Assembly (NCBI RefSeq): GCF_900452415.1
Contig: NZ_UGNX01000001.1
Span: 1,426,001 to 1,490,000, forward strand
Direction of reading: 5' to 3'
Length of the DNA: 64,000 nt
Source of the DNA: Legionella cincinnatiensis
GTDB lineage: Bacteria > Pseudomonadota > Gammaproteobacteria > Legionellales > Legionellaceae
Shown: positions 57,053 to 64,000 of the stretch, piece after piece
Layout of the letters: every line of letters starts with the position of its first letter
Position numbering within the stretch: the stretch's first letter is position 1
Notes under the pieces: model-generated
The model's input: only the letters and a program-made list of their open reading frames with translations
What the model was told of the DNA's origin: nothing
The model's database searches: none
Position numbers and translations under genes: made by a program

Positions 57053-58021
57053 ATGAGAAAATTTCATTTAGTAGAAGATAAATCGCCAACGCATGCTAAT
57101 TTGGCTCGCTTTTTGAAAGCAGAGGGATGGAAGTCAAGTAAGTTTTCGGCACTGGCGTCAGTGAATGAAGATTGGCTTCAGTTTTCACCGTTGATTAGTA
57201 AGACATTGGAGTATAAACATCTTCTGGCATCCTTCTTACAAGAAAATCATCTCGAATATTTGATGCCGGAAACTTTTTTTATCGATGATCAAATTTGGCC
57301 TTTTGTATTGGCTGATATTGGCAACTCACAAGCTGCTAATTTGCCTTGGATATTGAAACCTTCTATGTTGAATAATGGACAACATATTCATCTATTTCAT
57401 GACCTAAATGATGTTGAAACACATTTTCTTTCCCATCATCGCATGGGGGGGCCTCAAGTTTTACAGCGTTATATTGTTAAACCACAACTTATTCAGGGAC
57501 CTACATTTGGGCATAAATTTTCTATTCGAGAATTGCTCGTGGTATCGACGCATGTAGGCTCAGCACTTTTTCCTAGTGGCTATTTAAATATTGCCTTAAA
57601 ACCTTATCAAGAAGATAATTTCAACCTACTAGAAGCCCATCTCACCAATGAACATCTTAATGATGAGCGACTTAATGTTGTCCAACGCTTAAGCGATGAT
57701 ATGGCAATTTTTCAACCCTATAAGCAGGGTATTATTTCTATTTGCCAACTTGTAGTGAAGGCCTTAAAAAAGCAATTTGCCACTATTTGGCAAGATAGCC
57801 AGCCTCGAATTGCTTGTTTTGGTTTTGATTTTATGGTTGAAGCCGAGGGGAATAAGCTTTGGTTATTAGAAGTGAATCATGGGCCATGTTTTCCTGTTGA
57901 TGACTCACATCCTTTATTTAATGTTTTATATCGTCCTTTTTGGCAGCAATTAATCAAACGGTTTATTGACAGAAAACCATCCACTTTTATTGCATTGGAT
58001 GAGGACAATTGGAAGCGTTAG
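57053..58021 (+). CDS. Tubulin-tyrosine-ligase-like ATP-grasp protein
   Basis: The 322-residue protein of the TTL-like ATP-grasp group has PWILKPSMLNNGQHIHLF (lysine and Gly loop), QRYIVKPQLI, GHKFSIRELLVV and LWLLEVNHGPCFPVDD with the Mg-binding Glu/Asn. In eukaryotes such ligases add tyrosine, glutamate or glycine to proteins. In bacteria they are rarer, and substrates are mostly unknown. It might be a secreted modifier of a host protein or a cell-internal ligase. It is monocistronic by context. Confidence 0.65.
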   Translation: MRKFHLVEDKSPTHANLARFLKAEGWKSSKFSALASVNEDWLQFSPLISKTLEYKHLLASFLQENHLEYLMPETFFIDDQIWPFVLADIGNSQAANLPWILKPSMLNNGQHIHLFHDLNDVETHFLSHHRMGGPQVLQRYIVKPQLIQGPTFGHKFSIRELLVVSTHVGSALFPSGYLNIALKPYQEDNFNLLEAHLTNEHLNDERLNVVQRLSDDMAIFQPYKQGIISICQLVVKALKKQFATIWQDSQPRIACFGFDFMVEAEGNKLWLLEVNHGPCFPVDDSHPLFNVLYRPFWQQLIKRFIDRKPSTFIALDEDNWKR

Positions 58022-58032
58022 GTAAATCGATT

Positions 58033-58402
58033 TTAATTTTCATACCCCATGTTAAATTTTTTAACATAATTCAACATGCCTTTTGCAAGAATATTAGAAA
58101 TATCTATTTGGTTAGTGGAATGTATTATGGTATTACAGGTAATTATTTGCTTTGCGCCCGCGTTTATGAGCATATTTTCCGTTTGAGTATTAAAAAGAGC
58201 ATGTACACCAATACATATTGAATTTTTAAAGCCAGAGATTATTACTTGTTTTATTTCTGACTTTTGAATGAATGCAAATATAAGATTCCTTATCAGGAAA
58301 GGTTCGTATCTCTGCTTTACCCATTTCAATAGCGAGCTTATTGCTTAACTTTTTTGTAAGCCCTGAGTTTCCTGGTAATGAAAAAAGAATATGCTTATCC
58401 AT
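58033..58402 (-). pseudogene. Ribose-phosphate pyrophosphokinase remnant with internal deletion
   Basis: From an ATG at 58402 the minus strand reads HILFSLPGNSGLTKKLS and KAEIRTFPDKESYICIHS, the N-terminus of PRPP synthetases. Near 58250 the frame changes, and the rest reads VIISGFKNSICIGVHALF, INAGAKQIITCNTIIHS, the C-terminal part of the same family. About 200 central codons, including the PRPP loop, are missing. It is therefore a deletion pseudogene. It follows the thymidine phosphorylase remnant by 15 bases. Confidence 0.7.
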
Positions 58403-58417
58403 ATGCTTGCTCTTAGG

Positions 58418-58970
58418 CTATGTTTTTTCCGGTGTGATTTTAATAATGTTGGGTATAGATAAAGCATAAGTACAGGCATAGTCCAAAGTTCCTTTAGATT
58501 CAGCATGCACGCGATACAACAATTGTCCTTTTTCTATTTGAGTATTTAATTTTGCATAAAACTCAATACCCGCAGCAGGTTCATAAGGAGCTCCTGCTAA
58601 TTTTGCTATTTTCGCTAGATTTCTATTATCAATTGCGGTAATAAGCCCATTTTTTGTCGCAGTAACATCATGTGTAAATGATGCAGTAGAGGGAACTCTA
58701 AAACCACCTTGAGCTTCGCAAATTGCTAAGAATTTTTTTAGTGCAGTTCCACTTTCCAATAATTTTATTGCTAACTCTGTAGCTTGCTGAGGGGGTATTT
58801 TTTTTCCCAACTCAAGTTTTATTTAACTGAACGATAACTCGGGCCTGGGTTTCAAATCCTTCCGAAATACAAATAAAACAATCTGAACGTATAAAAAGAA
58901 TAAATTCCTGCTTTGTATCAATACCTAATTTAACTAATTTTAATTTATTGGATCTCTTTTGTTTGTTCAT
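58418..58970 (-). pseudogene. Thymidine phosphorylase remnant with internal deletion
   Basis: The ATG at 58970 overlaps the stop of the upstream metallo-hydrolase gene (ATGA). The first 50 codons (KLKLVKLGIDTKQEFILFIR, FETQARVIVQ) match the N-terminus of thymidine/AMP phosphorylases. After a frameshift and deletion the last 130 codons (GKKIPPQQATELAIKLL, THDVTATKNGLITAIDN, LAGAPYEPAAGIEF) match the C-terminal domain. The intervening catalytic part, about 300 codons, is gone. It lies in the same operon as the MBL RNase and PRPP synthetase remnant. Confidence 0.7.
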
Positions 58971-60325
58971 CTTAATTTTTCTTGATCTAAATAGTTAGGA
59001 ATCACGCAGTTCCAATGAAGTTTTTGTTCTATTTTTATTTTAAGAGATTCGGAAGACTCTTTTTCACCATGAGTGATAAAAACTTTTCTGGGCGCATTTT
59101 TTAAACGTGCTAACCAAGAGAGTATTTCAGCATAATCTGCATGTGCAGAAATATTTTCCATTTGAATCACCTCAGATCGAATTGGAACCATTTGCCCAAA
59201 CATTTTTATTTCTTTTTCACCGCGAAGCATTCTATCACCACGAGTTCCTCCTGCCTGAAAACCACTAAATAGGATTGTATTTTTAGGATTTGGGGCAAAA
59301 TTTCGTATATGATGTACAACTCGACCTCCTGTGGCCATTCCACTTGCAGAGATTAGAATCATGGGCATTTTTTGGTGGCTCAATGCAATAGACTCTTCTG
59401 TAGTACGCACGTATTGGGCAACACCACAGAGTTCCATACATTGCTGAGCAGTTAATCGATTTTCATTTGCATGATGAGAAAATATTTCTGTTGCATTCGT
59501 AGCCATTGGACTGTCTACAATAACCGGAATATCTGCGATTATTTTTTTTGATTTTAATTGTTGAATGTAATACAACAAAGATTGGGTGCGGCCGACTGTA
59601 AAAGCAGGGATTAAAACAATACCACTACGTTTTACTGTACGGTTAATTACTTCTCCAAGTTGTTTCTCAGGATCCACTTTATCATGTAAACGGTTACCAT
59701 AGGTTGACTCAACAACTAAATAATTGGACTCTATCGGCGCCTGAGGTGGATTCATAATAGGATCCTGGGTTCGGCCAAGATCACCTGAAAAAAGTAGTGA
59801 TACATTATGATGACAAATCCGGATAAAAGAAGCTCCAAGAATATGACCAGCATAATGGAAGCTTGCATAAAAATCCTTATGCATTTTAAATGGCTTGTTT
59901 AAATCTGTAGGATGAAAGTAGTTCAGTGAGAGTTCTGCATCCTCTTGAGTATAAAGAGGAAGGGCTGGATGATGCTTTGAATAGCTTTTTTTATTTGCAT
60001 AAAGGGCTTCCTCTTCCTGAAGATGGCCGCTATCGGGCAATAAAATTTTACACAAATCATAGGTTCCTTCGGTACAAATTATTTTTCCACGAAACCCATT
60101 TTTTACCAGTAATGGAATGTATCCACTATGATCAATATGAGCATGGGTAAGCAAAACATAATTAATATCTTGGGGTTTAACAGGTATTGAAGCCCAATTT
60201 CGTAAACGAAGTTCTTTATAACCTTGAAAAAGACCACAGTCGACAAGAATTTTCATATTTTCAGTTTGTACTAAATATTTTGAACCCGTAACTGTTTGAG
60301 TCGCGCCTAAGAACTGTACTTCCAT
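58967..60325 (-). CDS. Metallo-beta-lactamase/beta-CASP RNase-like protein
   Basis: The start MEVQFLGATQTVTGSKYL at 60325, behind AAGGATG, was preferred to an ATG at 60394. The 452-residue protein has the HxHxDH zinc motif LLTHAHIDHSGYIP. The beta-CASP segment has SGDLGRTQDPI and VVESTYGNRLH, the late ISASGMATGGRVVHH, and KVFITHGE. Members act as endo- or exonucleases on RNA. It is the first gene of an operon with the thymidine phosphorylase and PRPP synthetase remnants, so the metabolic partner genes have been lost while it stays intact. Confidence 0.85.
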   Translation of the reverse strand: MEVQFLGATQTVTGSKYLVQTENMKILVDCGLFQGYKELRLRNWASIPVKPQDINYVLLTHAHIDHSGYIPLLVKNGFRGKIICTEGTYDLCKILLPDSGHLQEEEALYANKKSYSKHHPALPLYTQEDAELSLNYFHPTDLNKPFKMHKDFYASFHYAGHILGASFIRICHHNVSLLFSGDLGRTQDPIMNPPQAPIESNYLVVESTYGNRLHDKVDPEKQLGEVINRTVKRSGIVLIPAFTVGRTQSLLYYIQQLKSKKIIADIPVIVDSPMATNATEIFSHHANENRLTAQQCMELCGVAQYVRTTEESIALSHQKMPMILISASGMATGGRVVHHIRNFAPNPKNTILFSGFQAGGTRGDRMLRGEKEIKMFGQMVPIRSEVIQMENISAHADYAEILSWLARLKNAPRKVFITHGEKESSESLKIKIEQKLHWNCVIPNYLDQEKLR

Positions 60326-60471
60326 GAATTCATCCTTTGCTTTATTGATACTCTTTATTATAGCGAGCGTTGGCCTACTATTGAAGAATATCAATCGCTC
60401 ATCAGCTTTTTGTCTCTGGCAGTGTGCATGTATTGATGACTACACTTTGAGTAGTAATGGCTGCACTCACA

Positions 60472-62526
60472 TTAATAGCGCCATATACCATCCCAGTGAA
60501 CAGGTGATGAATGAGCTAACATTCGACAGCGCTCAATATATATTGAAGCTAATTGATCGCCTGGATAAGCAGGGGTAATTGCCAGAAAAGCCTCTATGCT
60601 TTTTTTCCATAAGCCTTTTTGATAGAGAGAAAATGCTTTTATAAATTCTTGTTTATGTTGCTCAAGATTTTCAATATCCTGATTAGTGATTAATTCATAA
60701 ATGGCAATGCTTTCTTGTTTACCACGAACGGTAACTTCATCTAAAAAGCGAAAATGAAATTTCTCTGATACTTGATTGAATGTCGCATGACTAACAATAA
60801 TTTGTGTATTATAATTCTTACTTATTGATTCCAAGCGACTTGCTAAATTCACTGTATCGCCTAAGGCTGTGTAATTGAGTCTGTCTTCGGAACCTACATT
60901 ACCAACAATAGCCTCTCCAGTATGAATACCAATTCTAATGTTAAATTCAGGAAACCCCTCATTTTTATGCCTTTTATTGAGACTTTCAAGGCGTTTCTGC
61001 ATCGATTTGGCAGTTTCACAAGCATGAAAGGCATGTTCTACATCTTTTGAAGGGGCATTCCAGATGGCCATAATTGCATCACCGATGTATTTATCCAGTG
61101 TTCCTTCGTGTTGAATCACAGCCTCTGTCATTGACTGGAAATAATTAGATAAATAAGTCATGAGTTTTTGAGGAGATGTTGATTCTGAAATGGTTGTAAA
61201 GTTCTTGATGTCTGAAAATAAAATAGTAATTGTTTGATTTTGGCCACCAACCTTAGCTATTTTTCCCGTATGTACTAATTTTTTAACTAAAGAATGAGGA
61301 ACATAACGCTGAAAGGAAGTTAGACTCGAACGGAGGGTAGATAATGCTTTATCCAAATAGCTGATTTCTTTAATCATAGTTTTTAGGGGTGATTTGGCTT
61401 TCAGATGAAACATAGTGATTTTTTTTGATTCTTCGGCTAATTGAATGATGGGATTTGATATTTTTTGCGAGACGATACGAACTAAGATTGCTCCAATAAA
61501 TAAAACTAAAATAGTTAACAAGACGTAGCCCTTACTTAAATTTTTTAGAGGCTTTATCACATCATTTTCAGGAGTAATAATTAAAATATGCCAAGGCTCT
61601 ATTCCTAATTTATTTAATATGGGTTGGTACGAGAAAAAGTATCTTTGTTGTTTATACACATAGGATTGTATTTTTAAATGAAAATGATCGTCGAGTATCT
61701 TTGATGGAATGTTCAGTTTTTTTAGTAAATCAGAATCTAACTTTTTTCCTACAATATTTTCTGGAATCTTGGGATCACGAAAAGCGATGACATTTGACTC
61801 ATTGTTAATAACAAAAATCATTGTATTTTTCGTTAGTTCCAGTTCTTTTATAAATTTTTGGAGGTGATTGATGGTCAAAGCAATTGCTGTAACACCTTTT
61901 AGATTATTATTTTTATCATATATAGGAGCAGCAACAGCAACACCAGGTCTTCTACCAAACAAATAAAATTTATATGTGTTGGTCCATATCGGTTTTTTAT
62001 TGCGTACAACCTCTTGGTACCAAGGACGGGTTCTTGGATCATAGGGAATAGTCATCGTTTCTTTTTTAATTATTTTTCCTTGTTTATCTAACTTATAACG
62101 CATGTTGATAAAAGGAGGTTTAGAGTTCACTGTGTGGACTAATTGTAATCCTTTTTTTTCTTCTCTATTTATATTAAAGAAATCGCCATTTGCTGCTCCA
62201 TAGTGAATCATAAATATGTCTGGATTATCTTGGATTGTTTCGAAAAGAAATTGCTCAAATAAGTTCTGGTTATTAGAATTGATAATATCATTACTAATCG
62301 CGCTTCTCATTTCCATTAGATTATGGTTTAGGGTATCTAAATAAGCTTGAAATCGTTCATTAACGAACAAAGATGTTTTTGTAATTAAATCTTTTGCACT
62401 ATTATTAAGGACCTTATTGAAAGCGAGATAATTAATACCAATGATAGTAAAACCTATCAGACTTAATAAAAACACAAATAGGGCCATAATACTAATGCGT
62501 ATGCTAATTTTAAAATTACGAGCCAT
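60472..62526 (-). CDS. Membrane Cache-domain adenylate/guanylate cyclase (class III)
   Basis: The 684-residue protein has a transmembrane segment near residue 20 and a periplasmic double-Cache sensor (residues 45-330, with YDPRTRPWYQEVVRNKKPIW). A second transmembrane segment (VLLTILVLFIGAILVRIV) and a HAMP-like linker follow. The class III cyclase domain (about 430-600) has LFSDIKNFTTISES with the metal Asp, GDAIMAIWNAP and NYTALGDTVNLASRLES. The short C-terminal tail is helical. It would make cAMP in response to an external ligand. It is monocistronic. Confidence 0.85.
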   Translation of the reverse strand: MARNFKISIRISIMALFVFLLSLIGFTIIGINYLAFNKVLNNSAKDLITKTSLFVNERFQAYLDTLNHNLMEMRSAISNDIINSNNQNLFEQFLFETIQDNPDIFMIHYGAANGDFFNINREEKKGLQLVHTVNSKPPFINMRYKLDKQGKIIKKETMTIPYDPRTRPWYQEVVRNKKPIWTNTYKFYLFGRRPGVAVAAPIYDKNNNLKGVTAIALTINHLQKFIKELELTKNTMIFVINNESNVIAFRDPKIPENIVGKKLDSDLLKKLNIPSKILDDHFHLKIQSYVYKQQRYFFSYQPILNKLGIEPWHILIITPENDVIKPLKNLSKGYVLLTILVLFIGAILVRIVSQKISNPIIQLAEESKKITMFHLKAKSPLKTMIKEISYLDKALSTLRSSLTSFQRYVPHSLVKKLVHTGKIAKVGGQNQTITILFSDIKNFTTISESTSPQKLMTYLSNYFQSMTEAVIQHEGTLDKYIGDAIMAIWNAPSKDVEHAFHACETAKSMQKRLESLNKRHKNEGFPEFNIRIGIHTGEAIVGNVGSEDRLNYTALGDTVNLASRLESISKNYNTQIIVSHATFNQVSEKFHFRFLDEVTVRGKQESIAIYELITNQDIENLEQHKQEFIKAFSLYQKGLWKKSIEAFLAITPAYPGDQLASIYIERCRMLAHSSPVHWDGIWRY

Positions 62527-62856
62527 AATTTTATCAACGTGTAGTTAAGAGGTTTGAAAAAAATTTGTTAATTGTTTATTTAATTTTATAGCAGAAATAT
62601 TCAGCAACTATAGAAATATCAATATAAAAAAGCGTAATAGATAAAATAAATAATAGAGTTTTTATTAATTTTCAATTTTAACAGTTAACGATAGAAAAAT
62701 CTTATTGGATTTTAGAGAACCTGCCCTATAATTACACTCATGTTAACGAAGCTTATGGATTAAGATAAAAACTGCTTTTGTCTATTTATTAAATATTATG
62801 AAAATTTCTTTTTTTAGCACCCAAAAATATGAACGACCTATTTTCGAGCAAGTAAA
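62527..62856. other. AT-rich divergent promoter region
   Basis: This is 330 bases between the cyclase and LOG genes. I found no further gene or RNA. Confidence 0.4.
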
Positions 62857-63513
62857 TTGAATAATTCAGAAATAATTGTTTCCCCAACAATTGGCGTTTA
62901 CCTAGGCTCAAGTATGGGCAATAATCCATCTTTTAAAGATGCTGTTGTCTCTTTAGGAAAAGGAATTGCCAAACACGGATATGCGGTGGTGTACGGGGGA
63001 GGAGGAACTGGTTTAATGGGGCTTCTTGCTAAAACGGTTAAATCTCATGGTGGAACAGTTATTGGGATAACTACGGAATACCTTGCTAAAATAGAGCCAC
63101 CAAGCGAGTTTTTAGATGAATTGCATCTAGTAAGCTCCATGTATGAACGAAAACGTTTGATTCATGAAAAATCATCCCAGTTGCTAGCGATGCCTGGAGG
63201 GATTGGTACATTCGATGAGCTATTCGAAACTTGGTGCGCTATCAAAATAGGAGTTATTAAAAAACCGTTTGGACTGGTTAATATAGACGGATATTTTAAT
63301 CCAATGCTCCAATTTGTTGCTTCATGTGTTAATTATGACTTGTTAGGCGAACAAGATATTAAAATTCCAACCGTCTATGATGAGATTTCATCCTATTTAA
63401 AATATTTAGAAGAAGAGCAACGGCGTAATTTTTTTGACGTTTATTCCAATTTAAATCTCAGTAATACTCAAAATAAGGATAAACATCCAATTGAAATCTA
63501 TGACATAAGCTAA
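62857..63513 (+). CDS. LOG-family nucleoside 5'-monophosphate phosphoribohydrolase
   Basis: The 218-residue Rossmann-fold protein has the LOG signature MPGGIGTFDELFE and the nucleotide loop GGGGTGLMGLLA, with the N-terminal VYLGSSMGNNPSF. The family hydrolyses nucleoside 5'-monophosphates (cytokinin ribotides or AMP-like) to base and ribose-5-phosphate. The start is a TTG at 62857, because no in-frame ATG fits upstream. It is intact. Confidence 0.82.
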   Translation: MNNSEIIVSPTIGVYLGSSMGNNPSFKDAVVSLGKGIAKHGYAVVYGGGGTGLMGLLAKTVKSHGGTVIGITTEYLAKIEPPSEFLDELHLVSSMYERKRLIHEKSSQLLAMPGGIGTFDELFETWCAIKIGVIKKPFGLVNIDGYFNPMLQFVASCVNYDLLGEQDIKIPTVYDEISSYLKYLEEEQRRNFFDVYSNLNLSNTQNKDKHPIEIYDIS

Positions 63514-63643
63514 ATTTTTTCGTTACGGTGCAAGTTGTGAAGTACTAGTCATTCTGCTAAGGAACCATGTTTAGGTCTCGCATCCTAGCAGGTTAATAGT
63601 TCAGTTAAGTATAATGAACAATAAATCAAAATGGATCTTAACT

Positions 63644-64000
63644 ATGGCAATTTTTATAAAAAAAGTCTCTTCTGATGAGGATATTAAAAAATGTTTGGAG
63701 ATTCGCTTTAAGGTGTTTGTTGCCGGCCAGCATGTTCCTCTACACGAGGAGGTGGATGGAAAAGATGCCGAGAGTGATCACTACCTTTTATGGTACAATA
63801 AGCATCCATCTGGGACAACCCGAGTGAGGTATGTAGAGGATTTTGCAAAAATCGAGCGGGTAGCTATATTGGACGAGCATCAAGGAAAAGGGTTAGGGTT
63901 TGCAATTATGCGGTTTATTTTATCTGATCTTCAGAAACATACATTGATAAAAAAAATTAAATTAAGTTCGCAAACTCATGCTATCCCATTTTATGAAAAA
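63644..64000 (+). CDS. GNAT-family N-acetyltransferase, 3' end outside the window
   Basis: The frame is open from ATG 63644 to the last base, 119 codons. It reads KKCLEIRFKVFVAGQHVP at the N-terminus, then TTRVRYVEDFAKIERVAIL and the acetyl-CoA loop QGKGLGFAIMRFIL. The R/Q-x-x-G-x-G/A motif and order of strands are those of GNAT enzymes. The closest known group appears to be the ElaA/YjcF-like predicted acyltransferases. The substrate is unknown. Confidence 0.8.
   Translation, partial: MAIFIKKVSSDEDIKKCLEIRFKVFVAGQHVPLHEEVDGKDAESDHYLLWYNKHPSGTTRVRYVEDFAKIERVAILDEHQGKGLGFAIMRFILSDLQKHTLIKKIKLSSQTHAIPFYEK

Overview
The window is AT-rich chromosomal DNA of a gamma-proteobacterium and looks like Legionella. 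The reasons are an inositol-catabolism operon with a fused iolC-iolB gene, several genes resembling Dot/Icm effectors (an OTU-type deubiquitinase, an F-box protein, a eukaryotic-type kinase and Glu-rich C-termini), and low GC throughout. The genus is inferred from gene content. No rRNA or tRNA gene was recognised.

Layout. Positions 1-6.7 kb are housekeeping: guaB (cut by the window edge), guaA and tadA on the plus strand, facing glnD and map. Positions 7-10.2 kb hold a small exported protein, an FAD oxidoreductase and an EptA-type lipid A phosphoethanolamine transferase. Positions 10.2-11.2 kb are a graveyard of two different reverse transcriptases plus a group II intron 3' end. Positions 11.2-20.4 kb mix an F-box effector candidate, an MFS exporter, a GltB-like FMN/Fe-S enzyme, an OTU deubiquitinase candidate and a coiled-coil effector candidate. 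Positions 20.9-28.2 kb are the iol operon (transporter, iolG, iolCB, iolD, iolE), interrupted by a palindromic repeat between iolD and iolE. Positions 28.2-34.6 kb hold a FAD amine oxidase, a divergent pair of sugar-lactone/amidohydrolase genes, a cysteine-dioxygenase-like cupin and YaiI.

Positions 34.7-53.7 kb are the most unusual part. They contain two separate isocyanide-synthase (PvcA/DIT1 family) genes. The first lies beside an A-T-C nonribosomal peptide synthetase, whose adenylation pocket reads like an asparagine code, and a TauD/SyrP-like dioxygenase. The second heads a tight operon, pvcA - pvcB - FAD monooxygenase - ATP-grasp ligase - cupin, with a divergent LysR regulator. Between them lie a secreted subtilase, a HAD-like protein, a 2H-phosphoesterase-like protein, a protein kinase and a PAS-LuxR regulator. 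This stretch is probably a specialised-metabolite island producing one or two isonitrile compounds, with effector genes interspersed.

Positions 53.9-64 kb hold an APH-like kinase, mltA, a TTL-like ATP-grasp protein, a beta-CASP metallo-beta-lactamase RNase followed by internally deleted remnants of a thymidine phosphorylase and a PRPP synthetase, a Cache-adenylate cyclase, a LOG-family protein, and the start of a GNAT acetyltransferase cut by the window end.
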